Source: CAZCQG01 sp964500775 (GTDB lineage: Bacteria; Campylobacterota; Campylobacteria; Campylobacterales; CAZCQG01). Taken from it: 7,183 nt of DNA. Positions within the stretch are counted from its first letter, which is position 1. Each line of letters starts with the position of its first letter. Below, piece by piece: positions 1 through 5,880 of this stretch. The stretch is taken from assembly GCA_964500775.1 (NCBI GenBank), contig CAZCQG010000071.1, positions 1 to 7,183 of the forward strand. The letters are read 5' to 3'. The position numbers were made by a program, and so were the translations under genes. Below the pieces are notes generated by a model. It did not search any database. It had not been told where the DNA came from and was given only the letters and a program-made list of their open reading frames with translations.

Positions 1-192
1 GCTTTATTGCGGGAGTCACATTCGCCGCAGGAGGCAAAAGCGCTCCTAGAATCACTCAAAGCCGAAGTGCGAAAATATGAGGGCGAGTTTGTGATTCTTT
101 GGCATAACAGCAGTTTTGGGGATAGATGGGCAGAGTATGATACACTATATGAAAATATCCACAGAAAAACAGATAGCGGATTTACAAAATGA
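1..192 (+). CDS. C-terminal fragment of a polysaccharide deacetylase-like protein (5' end outside window)
   Basis: The reading frame is open from the first base of the window to the TGA at 190-192, giving 63 residues of what must be a longer protein. The visible part holds a helical, charged segment (EAKALLESLKAEVRKYEG) followed by FVILWHNSSFGDRWAEYDTLYENI. An 'LWHNS...Y..LYE.I' ending is, as I recall, typical of the last strand and helix of deacetylase-like NodB-fold proteins in glycan loci, but none of the catalytic Asp/His motifs lies inside the window. A TTG at position 7 is in frame, but it would truncate the protein and I do not take it as the start. Its place beside glycosyltransferases and methyltransferases fits cell-surface glycan processing. 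The last codons (HRKTDSGFTK) overlap another small open frame at 149-214. Real coding is likely; the family name is tentative. Confidence 0.45.
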   Translation, partial: ALLRESHSPQEAKALLESLKAEVRKYEGEFVILWHNSSFGDRWAEYDTLYENIHRKTDSGFTK

Positions 193-214
193 GCTTGAAA
201 GGTTAAAAAAATGA
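149..214 (+). CDS. Possible 21-residue leader peptide overlapping the MNT start
   Basis: An ATG at 149-151 opens a frame of 21 codons ending in TGA at 212-214. That stop overlaps the ATG of the nucleotidyltransferase gene (211-213) as ATGA, the classic arrangement for translational coupling. An in-frame ATG at 137 would lengthen it by four codons. The peptide reads like an amphipathic helix, with the hydrophobic spacing of ADLQNELERLKK. It lies in the +1 frame over the end of the upstream gene. No strong ribosome site precedes the ATG; the purine-rich GGGCAGAG at 128-135 is 13 bases away. It could be a coupling peptide, the remnant of an older gene tail, or chance. No known family is recognised. 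Confidence 0.25.
   Translation: MKISTEKQIADLQNELERLKK
198..202 (+). promoter_or_regulatory. Ribosome binding site of the MNT gene
   Basis: AAAGG lies 8 bases before the ATG at 211, in the 18-base gap after the upstream stop codon. It supports ATG 211 as the start and suggests that the cassette is translated independently of the upstream gene. No separate promoter is visible in this short gap, so transcription may read through from upstream. Confidence 0.5.
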
Positions 215-528
215 GTGGTGAACGATTGATAAGTGCGGTGAGAGAAAGCAAGGAGAAGTTGCAGAATGAAGGCATTGCGATACTTGGAATCTTCGGCAGT
301 TATGCTCGGGGGGACTATACGAAAGATAGCGATATAGATATTTTATACGAGATTCCAAATCCCGAGGAGTTCGCAAAACAACACGGCGGTTTCGGCGCTT
401 TTGCAAAAATAGAAGAGATAAAAGAATCACTCGGGAAGATACTCGGCAAAAAAGTCGATTTGACGGCAAAAAGCTCGCTTAATGAGGTGGGTAAAAAATA
501 TATTTTGAGAGATTTGCAGTATGTCTAA
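211..528 (+). CDS. mntA: MNT-domain minimal nucleotidyltransferase, MntA-like antitoxin of a HEPN/MNT pair
   Basis: This is a 105-residue minimal nucleotidyltransferase. In the family, MntA-type antitoxins silence the partner HEPN toxin by transferring AMP groups to a tyrosine near its active site. The signature GSX10DXD is complete: G29-S30, ten residues (YARGDYTKDS), then D41-I42-D43. A third acidic position fits D83 in KKVDL. Length and layout match single-domain MNT proteins. The stop (TAA 526-528) overlaps the HEPN start by 8 bases, so the two are made together, antitoxin first. The catalytic residues look intact, so an active AMPylating antitoxin is the simplest reading. Partner choice is inferred from adjacency. 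The main alternative, a solitary nucleotidyltransferase of other function, is unlikely given the next gene. The symbol follows the family. Confidence 0.85.
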   Translation: MSGERLISAVRESKEKLQNEGIAILGIFGSYARGDYTKDSDIDILYEIPNPEEFAKQHGGFGAFAKIEEIKESLGKILGKKVDLTAKSSLNEVGKKYILRDLQYV

Positions 529-877
529 TGAATCTATGAAAATCAAAATTGAATTTGCGCTCAAAATGATTGACAACATAGAGCGTATCATTGCCAAGCA
601 CGGCACGATTTTTGCGGTTTTGCAAGATGAACTCGAAGCACGTCCTGCAATATTGATGGCGCTTATGCAGATAGGCGAGACATTGAAGAAAATAGATGTA
701 GAGATTTTGGAAAAATACGATTTGCTGACAGAGAGCAAAGGTGCGTATAGCGTGCGGAATTTTATTGCACACGATTATGAGGGTGTGGATTTGGGATTAC
801 TAGAGACTATTTTGCGATTTAATCTGCCTGTTTTGAAAGAGAAATTAGTGAAGTTACAAGCGGGGTCGGATGGTTAG
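521..877 (+). CDS. hepT: HEPN-domain RNase toxin, HepT-like
   Basis: This is a 118-residue, mostly helical HEPN protein. HepT toxins of this family are metal-independent ribonucleases that act as dimers. The diagnostic RX4HXY motif is complete as R79-NFIA-H84-D-Y86, where R and H form the RNase site and the tyrosine is the residue AMPylated by MntA in studied systems. The stretch EARPAILMALMQIGETLKKI (40-58) matches the conserved central helix of the family. It begins inside the end of the MNT gene (8-base overlap) behind a weak GAGAG at 507-511, and its TAG (875-877) overlaps the HNH start by 8 bases. The toxin therefore looks intact and coupled on both sides. Together with the MNT gene this is a type VII toxin-antitoxin module. 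Confidence 0.87.
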   Translation: MSNESMKIKIEFALKMIDNIERIIAKHGTIFAVLQDELEARPAILMALMQIGETLKKIDVEILEKYDLLTESKGAYSVRNFIAHDYEGVDLGLLETILRFNLPVLKEKLVKLQAGSDG

Positions 878-1775
878 AATCGAATCGAAAAATAAATCTT
901 TAGATGAGTTGGCGAAAGAACACGCAAATTATGTACTTGAAGATTTATATGGAAAAGCTCCTACATTTTTACTTCTTGGAAGAAACTATATATATGATTT
1001 GCTGATTGCCACTCCAAAACGATTAGATACGCTTTCAAAGCGCTACACCAATGATAAGAGATTTAATTTCATACTAGAATATTATGAAAATATATTTTCT
1101 AAAAAACATACAAAAAAGTATGATGCTTACTCTTTGGCTTCAAAGCTTGGCGTAAATGTCTGCCCATATTGCAACAGAAATTATACTTTCACTATCAAGA
1201 ATAAAGATGGCGGAACGAGACCCGAATTTGACCATTTTTACGATAAAGCTACCTATCCGATTCTAGCCTTGTCATTTTATAATTTGATACCCTCTTGCCA
1301 TATTTGCAATTCAAGTTGTAAAGGTCAAAAAAAATTTAGTATAGATACACATCTACATCCCTATATGGATAGTTTTGACAAAATTGCCAAATTTACTTTT
1401 AAACCGCTTGATGTGTCTGTATTCCAGAATCTAGCTACTTTTGATAACTCAAAACTGGGATTGTCTTTTGAGAAAAAGGATTTTAGGGTTACGGACGAAA
1501 AGTATGCAAAAGTAGAAAATAATATCCAAGATTTTTGCCTAGAGCCTCTCTACGTCAACCACAAAGACATCATCCTAGAGCTCATCCAAAAAGCCGAGAT
1601 GTACAATAAATCCTATATCGATGAGTTGCTGCAAAAATACGAGGGAAGTCTTTTTAAAAATCGCGAGGATTTGATGCGACTACTTTTTGGAGGCTATATC
1701 TCCGATGAAGACATCGGCAAACGCCCCCTCTCCAAGCTCACTAAAGATATTTTAGAGCAGCTAGAGATTATTTAG
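870..1775 (+). CDS. HNH endonuclease with zinc-binding core (PtuB-like HNH superfamily), third gene of the cassette
   Basis: This 301-residue protein has a helical N-terminal part of about 95 residues without a recognised domain, then an HNH nuclease core: CPYC (C98, C101), EFDHF (D121-H122), N138 in YNLIPS, and C143-H-I-C146-N147. The two CxxC pairs should bind a structural zinc, and D121/H122/N138/N147 are the likely catalytic and metal-binding set. The C-terminal segment ending in KRPLSKLTKDI resembles the conserved tail of related defence-associated HNH proteins, so the gene looks complete. Such nucleases, including PtuB of Septu, usually sit beside an ATPase gene; none is present here. 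The ATG at 870 overlaps the HEPN stop, suggesting coupled translation. Bases 901-1200 are AT-rich (94 G+C of 300 by hand count), while the last quarter is closer to its flanks. Its target is unknown. Confidence 0.75.
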   Translation: MVRIESKNKSLDELAKEHANYVLEDLYGKAPTFLLLGRNYIYDLLIATPKRLDTLSKRYTNDKRFNFILEYYENIFSKKHTKKYDAYSLASKLGVNVCPYCNRNYTFTIKNKDGGTRPEFDHFYDKATYPILALSFYNLIPSCHICNSSCKGQKKFSIDTHLHPYMDSFDKIAKFTFKPLDVSVFQNLATFDNSKLGLSFEKKDFRVTDEKYAKVENNIQDFCLEPLYVNHKDIILELIQKAEMYNKSYIDELLQKYEGSLFKNREDLMRLLFGGYISDEDIGKRPLSKLTKDILEQLEII

Positions 1776-2712
1776 TCATCTCCACCACCAACCCGTATTC
1801 ATCTTTATATCTCCGCATCACTCCGATATTTGCGAGCAAAGCGACGATTTTATACTTTATCTTGTCGAGTTTTTTTTGCGATGCGCTTTTTGGTTTTTGC
1901 GGTGTAGATTCTTTGTAAAATCGCGTTGGGTAGCGGTAATATTTCTTGCCCAAGATTTTGGCTTTGGACTTTTCGTAGATGAAATATTCACTAGCGTGCG
2001 CCTCGCACTCTAGGGTGTATTCTTTTCCGAATCGCGATTCGAAGATTTTCGCGTCAAAAAGGGTGATGAGATCAGGCGGCGGTGTGTCGCACCATAGCTC
2101 TCCGAGTTCGCGCACCGATTCTACGTTGGGGGCGTTGAAGAGCATCACGCCGCCTTTGCTTAGCAGTCCCAAATAATGCGCCAAAAACTCCATCGGGTCA
2201 TCGACGCACCCGATAAGCCCCGTGTGAAAGATACAGTCGTACCGCGCCCCTTGCGGCTCTTTTTGGGCGTAATAATCGCCGAAGCACTCTTTGGCATACG
2301 CTATCGCACTCTCGGAGATGTCGATGCCGAGGGCGTTTTTATAGCCGATGCTCTGCAAATACGCCGTGACGTAGCCGCTAGAGCATCCTATCTCTAGGAT
2401 ATGCGCCTCTTTTCGGAGCAAAGGCAGGCGCTCAAATAGCTTTTTGAGTGTCGGGGTTTTGGAGAGCATTGCCCCGCATTTTTGGGAATCACCCAAAAGA
2501 TTCTTAACCGCCTGCGCTTTGGCGTAGTGAAAGGCGTAGGGGCTATCTTGCGCGGCGTGGATCTCTTCGTGGTAATTCCCTCCCGCACCCCTCGCAGCAA
2601 ACCTACATCCGCACGTAGGACAGTCATAGACTAAAAATCTCCACTCTTTATCGATGTAGGGGGCAAACTCCTCTAAAAACAGCGCCTCGTTTCCGCACAC
2701 ATTACACTTCAT
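1768..2712 (-). CDS. Class I SAM-dependent methyltransferase with N-terminal zinc-ribbon-like motif
   Basis: This is a 314-residue methyltransferase. It opens with a zinc-ribbon-like pair, C3-x2-C6 and C31-x2-C34, followed by a Rossmann methyltransferase fold. Motif I is ILEIGCSSGY (105-114), motif II is LGIDIS (128-133), and the post-catalytic region GCVDDPMEFLAHY...LFNAPN lies near 168-196. The last 60 residues are lysine-rich and basic. This layout is common in methyltransferases of sugar and surface-glycan loci, including the C-methyltransferase type with a zinc-binding N-terminus, but the substrate cannot be read from sequence. The start ATG overlaps the stop of the upstream F420-beta-like gene as ATGA, with AAAGG at 2720-2724 seven bases before it. 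The gene ends inside the 3' end of the convergent HNH gene (8-base overlap), leaving no room for a separate terminator. Confidence 0.82.
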   Translation of the reverse strand: MKCNVCGNEALFLEEFAPYIDKEWRFLVYDCPTCGCRFAARGAGGNYHEEIHAAQDSPYAFHYAKAQAVKNLLGDSQKCGAMLSKTPTLKKLFERLPLLRKEAHILEIGCSSGYVTAYLQSIGYKNALGIDISESAIAYAKECFGDYYAQKEPQGARYDCIFHTGLIGCVDDPMEFLAHYLGLLSKGGVMLFNAPNVESVRELGELWCDTPPPDLITLFDAKIFESRFGKEYTLECEAHASEYFIYEKSKAKILGKKYYRYPTRFYKESTPQKPKSASQKKLDKIKYKIVALLANIGVMRRYKDEYGLVVEMTK

Positions 2713-3977
2713 CTAAAGACCTTTCGCAAAATACGCCGCATATCCATCCGCCATAGCACCGCCAAAGAGATAAACCCCTCTTTAAGAGGCTTTGGAAAAT
2801 GTCTGATGTAGTCTTTGTAGTACCGTTGCGTCGTGAGGTATTGCCACACCCACGTCCGCTTTCTATCGGGGTGTTTCGCCCAGTAAAGAGCAAGAATCTC
2901 ATCGAGTTTTTTCCCGCTATCACGCAAAGATTCCATAAAAAACGGCTCACGTTTGACCTTTGTAAAATGTGCGCTTGCATAGTCAAACGCTACCTTTTCG
3001 CACTCCAAGTATTTCTTTGCCGCCTCGAAAAATCGCTCCCCTTTTTCGGAGAAGATTCCCACTTGTGAAAGTCCGTTTTTGCGCCTATCTCCGCTTTGTG
3101 CCTCGACAAACGCCCACGCATCTTCGATCCTGATGTCAGCATGGGTGGCGTTTTTGTACATATCGCACGAGAGACATACGTCATGTACCGCCTGCCCCGT
3201 ACGGAATCCCGCCGCAAAGAGGTCGTCAAACTTATCTTTAAAATATTTTTTCCCGTCGGCAAACTCTACCGCTACGCCCCATTGATGCCAGTTTATCGCT
3301 TTGCTCCGCATATTTATTTTTTTGATGCCGCTAGGATTCACATCATTTTTGAGGTGTTCGCTATAGCGTGCAAAGAGATTGTACCCGGGGTGTCCGAAGC
3401 AGCGAAAATCGACCAAGAGCACATCACCCCAAGCCGCGCTATCGCCGAAATATTTTCGCAAGCCTCCTATCTGACACGGAGTGGCGATGACTAAGTATTT
3501 TTTGTTTTTCTCTATCTTCTCAAACGCTTCGTATGTGAAGCTGGGCAAATACTTCGACCCCCGTATCCGCGAAATATCGCCCTCTTTTTCTATAAAAACG
3601 TGGCGCACCTTTTGGCTTGTAAAATCAAACTCCGCTCCGACCACGACATACCCAAGCTCTAGCGCCGCACTGCACAGCGCACTCCCCACGCCGCCCGAAC
3701 TCGAATGGAAGCGAATCGTATCGTCTTTGTGTATCGCGGTATACGTCGCCTCATTTTCGCCGAAAGGGTGTGCAAAAACATCTTGGTACTTGTAGCACAC
3801 CTTTTGGCACGCACCGCAGTTTATGCACGTCTCTTCGTTCGCTATCGCCTCGATGTAGCCGTCAAGATTTAGCGGGAGCGATATACACTCCTCTATCGGA
3901 CAAGCGAGCTTGCATACGCTACAACCGCAACATTCAAAGGTGCTTTGGGCGTTGATACTTTTGTCGTTTTTGGTCAT
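2709..3977 (-). CDS. Coenzyme F420 hydrogenase/dehydrogenase beta-subunit family iron-sulfur protein
   Basis: This 422-residue protein starts with two 4Fe-4S motifs: C16-x2-C19-x2-C22-x3-C26-P and C51-x2-C54-x2-C57-x3-C61. These are followed by the hallmarks of the FrhB/F420-beta family: HSSSGGVGSAL, RGSKYLPS, ATPCQIGGLRKYFG, FGHPGYNLF, and the late CLSCDMYKNATHADIRIEDAW. In the hydrogenase family these parts bind a flavin and iron-sulfur clusters. The subfamily in polysaccharide clusters is thought to be a reductase-like enzyme with no firmly known substrate, and it does not imply that the host makes F420. It is the first gene of a two-gene minus-strand operon and is coupled by ATGA to the zinc-ribbon methyltransferase. 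AAGG at 3985-3988 precedes the ATG by 8 bases. The family call is strong; a role in redox modification of a sugar or glycan intermediate is inference. Confidence 0.85.
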   Translation of the reverse strand: MTKNDKSINAQSTFECCGCSVCKLACPIEECISLPLNLDGYIEAIANEETCINCGACQKVCYKYQDVFAHPFGENEATYTAIHKDDTIRFHSSSGGVGSALCSAALELGYVVVGAEFDFTSQKVRHVFIEKEGDISRIRGSKYLPSFTYEAFEKIEKNKKYLVIATPCQIGGLRKYFGDSAAWGDVLLVDFRCFGHPGYNLFARYSEHLKNDVNPSGIKKINMRSKAINWHQWGVAVEFADGKKYFKDKFDDLFAAGFRTGQAVHDVCLSCDMYKNATHADIRIEDAWAFVEAQSGDRRKNGLSQVGIFSEKGERFFEAAKKYLECEKVAFDYASAHFTKVKREPFFMESLRDSGKKLDEILALYWAKHPDRKRTWVWQYLTTQRYYKDYIRHFPKPLKEGFISLAVLWRMDMRRILRKVFR

Positions 3978-4055
3978 CTCTGTAGCCTTAGGTTTTTTTG
4001 GCGATAATTACCAAAGAATCGTCGATATGATACAAAAGTTAAACAAAGGAACTCT
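3978..4055. promoter_or_regulatory. Divergent intergenic promoter region
   Basis: These 78 bases separate the start codons of the minus-strand F420-beta-like gene and the plus-strand glycan operon, so both must be transcribed from here unless reading enters from outside. For the plus strand, TATGAT at 4026-4031 is one base from the sigma-70 consensus -10 and lies 24 bases before the TTG start. A run of seven T at 3993-3999 lies upstream, as is common in Campylobacterota promoters that lack a clear -35. For the minus strand, TAATTAT (4010 down to 4004) is a weaker -10 candidate. No operator-like palindrome is evident. Confidence 0.4.
4046..4050 (+). promoter_or_regulatory. Ribosome binding site that fixes the TTG start of the first glycosyltransferase
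   Basis: AAGGA ends 5 bases before the TTG at 4056. No other start near the N-terminus has such a site: the next in-frame ATG (4080) would remove the first beta strand QVAHVSF. This argues for TTG 4056 as the true start. Confidence 0.6.
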
Positions 4056-5165
4056 TTGCAGGTCGCCCACGTCTCATTTATGCCTCGCATCATCTCCGGA
4101 GTGGTCAAAAAGTATGCCGATATGGCAAAAGCCGCCGAAAATATCGGGTTTGCGTGTGATTTTATCATCCTCAATAACGACATCGAACGTGTGGAATCCA
4201 ATCTCATTTATAAAAAATTTACCTCCTTCAAACTCCCCCTTTCGCTCAAAAAACAGCAGCAGCTCTTTACCTATCTGCTCATAGAGCATTCGATAGATTT
4301 GGGTAAATACGACTACGTCATCCTCCGCTATCCGGGGGCGTGCAGTATCGGGTCGTGCTATTTTTTCGCCAAATACGGCAAAAAACTCCTCACCGAGCAC
4401 CATACCAACGAAGACGTAGAATACGCCCAGTATCGCAAAACGGGGTTGATAAATAATATAAAATTCGCTTTTGAGGGGTTTTGCGCGAGGAGATTCCTCA
4501 AAAAAGTACGGGGAATCATCGGCGTGACAAACGAGATACTCGCGCTAGAGCTAGAAAAAAGCGGCAAAAAGCCGACGTTTTTGCTCACCAACGGCATCGA
4601 CGTAAAAGCGCATCCTAAAGCTCCCGTTCCGCAAAAAAAAGATACGCTAAAAATTCTCTGCGTCGCTAGTGGTGAGGCGAACTGGCACGGCGTAGATCGG
4701 GCGATAGAGGGGATAAAAAACTATAGCGGCGCGTTAGCGGTGCAGCTTCATCTAGTAGGGAGGTTTGCTGCCGAAAAATATAACGAATCCTTTATCACGC
4801 TGCACGGTGAACTGCACGGCGAGGCTTTGGATGCGGTGTTTGACGAGGTGGATGTCGCCCTCTCCACGCTCGCCCTCCATCGCAAAGATATGCGTGCCGC
4901 CACGCCGCTCAAAAGCCGCGAGTATATGGCGCGCGGGATACCGTTTGTCTATGCGTACGAGGATGACGACCTGAATGGCGAAGAGAGTTTTGCGCTCAAG
5001 ATTCCAAGTGACGAATCACCGTTAGACATAGAGCGTTTGGCGGCGTTTGTAGCACGTGGGCATGATAGAGAGAGCATCAGAGAGCTTGCCCTGCGAAAAA
5101 TCGGTTGGGACGGTAAAATGGGGCGACTAAAATCATTTTTGGAGGTGCTAGATGGAGAAGCTTGA
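4056..5165 (+). CDS. GT-B glycosyltransferase, GT4-like
   Basis: This is a 369-residue two-domain glycosyltransferase. The N-terminal acceptor domain begins with VAHVSFMPRIISGVVKKY (3-20). The hinge is marked by GVTNEI (156-161) and the typical TNGID (178-182). The C-terminal donor domain follows, with LKILCVASGEANWHGVDRAI (198-217), LHLVGRF (231-237) and TPLKSREYMARGIPFVYA (283-300). E289 in SREYMARG probably stands at the second glutamate of the family's EX7E site, which contacts the nucleotide-sugar donor. It should act in the cytoplasm or at the inner membrane face, adding a sugar to a glycan precursor; neither sugar nor acceptor can be predicted. It is the first gene of the plus-strand operon and its last 14 bases overlap the next methyltransferase. 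It contains an A8 tract at 4633-4640. Confidence 0.82.
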   Translation: MQVAHVSFMPRIISGVVKKYADMAKAAENIGFACDFIILNNDIERVESNLIYKKFTSFKLPLSLKKQQQLFTYLLIEHSIDLGKYDYVILRYPGACSIGSCYFFAKYGKKLLTEHHTNEDVEYAQYRKTGLINNIKFAFEGFCARRFLKKVRGIIGVTNEILALELEKSGKKPTFLLTNGIDVKAHPKAPVPQKKDTLKILCVASGEANWHGVDRAIEGIKNYSGALAVQLHLVGRFAAEKYNESFITLHGELHGEALDAVFDEVDVALSTLALHRKDMRAATPLKSREYMARGIPFVYAYEDDDLNGEESFALKIPSDESPLDIERLAAFVARGHDRESIRELALRKIGWDGKMGRLKSFLEVLDGEA

Positions 5166-5880
5166 GGTGTTAGAGAGCCAAATAGCCCATTACATGGCAT
5201 CGCACAAAGAGCGCCCTTTTTACGTCGAGTATCTCCGCACCAAAAAATACGGCTACAAAAAGATAGCGCAAAACTTCATCGGCGAAAACGTCCTAGAGCT
5301 AGGGAGCGACGGAGCGGCGACGAGTTCGATACTGGTGCGTTGGAGCCAAAAGCTCACTATCGTCGATGTGTACGACAATATTTCAAAATTGGTACAAAAA
5401 GACCCCGAAATAGCCCGCGCGACGTTTGTGCAGTCGCTATGGGAGGAGTTTGCTCCGAGTGAGCGATACAGCGATATTTTGCTGACCGATAGTTTGGAGC
5501 ACGTGGAGAATCCCGTAGAGATCTTGGGTTTGATACGCGGTTGGCTCAAAGAGGAGGGGCGGCTCCACATCATCGTCCCAAACGCCCTCGCACTTCATCG
5601 GCTCATCGGCGTGGAGATGGGACTATTAGAATCACCGTACGCCTTCAACGCCAATGACATCAAAGCCTCGCACAAGCGGGTGTATGACTTTGAGACGCTG
5701 CGGAGTGATATAGAAAAAGCGGGTCTAACTGCGGAAAAGATGGAGGGGGTGCAGCTCAAATTTATGACCGACACGCAGCTCTCTACCTTCCCGCTAGGGT
5801 ACAAAGACGCTCTTGATTCTTTGTCGTCTCTTTGCGACAGACACTGCGCAGAGATCTATGCGTGCTGTAAGAGGGGATAA
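5152..5880 (+). CDS. Class I SAM-dependent methyltransferase in the glycan operon
   Basis: This 242-residue protein is a single-domain methyltransferase. Motif I is VLELGSDGA (47-55), the acidic end of the second strand is IVDVYD (70-75), and the motif IV region is SDILLTDSLEHVENP (107-121), which has the 'D.LEHV' pattern of UbiG/Methyltransf_11-type enzymes. It is followed by GRLHIIVPNALALHR (136-150), the strand carrying N144. The preceding helix with MASHKERPFYVEYL is conserved in small-molecule and sugar methyltransferases. The start ATG lies inside the end of the upstream glycosyltransferase (14-base overlap) behind a strong GGAGG at 5141-5145, six bases away. The stop directly abuts the next start. 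The context suggests methylation of a sugar in the same glycan, perhaps capping it; this is inference. It shows no close similarity to the minus-strand methyltransferase beyond the fold. Confidence 0.82.
   Translation: MEKLEVLESQIAHYMASHKERPFYVEYLRTKKYGYKKIAQNFIGENVLELGSDGAATSSILVRWSQKLTIVDVYDNISKLVQKDPEIARATFVQSLWEEFAPSERYSDILLTDSLEHVENPVEILGLIRGWLKEEGRLHIIVPNALALHRLIGVEMGLLESPYAFNANDIKASHKRVYDFETLRSDIEKAGLTAEKMEGVQLKFMTDTQLSTFPLGYKDALDSLSSLCDRHCAEIYACCKRG
5871..5876 (+). promoter_or_regulatory. Ribosome binding site supporting the TTG start of the second glycosyltransferase
   Basis: GAGGGG inside the last codons of the methyltransferase lies 4 bases before the TTG at 5881, which itself abuts the TAA at 5878-5880. 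The next in-frame ATG (5911) would delete the first strand KHLAIITHN, so TTG is the better start. Confidence 0.55.

Noticed and set aside
427..772. Two minus-strand open frames of about 100 codons opposite the MNT and HEPN genes
   Set aside because: They lie antisense to genes with complete catalytic motifs, encode cysteine-, phenylalanine- and serine-rich peptides without family character, and overlap each other.
1760..1780. Bidirectional terminator between the convergent HNH and methyltransferase genes
   Set aside because: The genes overlap by 8 bases and no stem-loop with flanking T-runs can be drawn there.
2431..2448. CTCAAA...TTTGAG hairpin as a terminator
   Set aside because: The 6-base AT-rich stem lies deep inside the methyltransferase coding region, with no T-run in the right place.
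3096..3494. 132-codon plus-strand open frame opposite the F420-beta-like gene
   Set aside because: The minus-strand frame carries clear family motifs throughout, and this frame has no recognisable protein pattern or ribosome site.
4633..4640. A8 tract in the first glycosyltransferase as a phase-variation switch; similar 8-base runs at 1327-1334 and 1870-1877
   Set aside because: Eight A or T is short for phase variation in this group, which more often uses G/C runs or longer tracts. All three frames are intact and similar runs are common in lysine-rich coding sequence.
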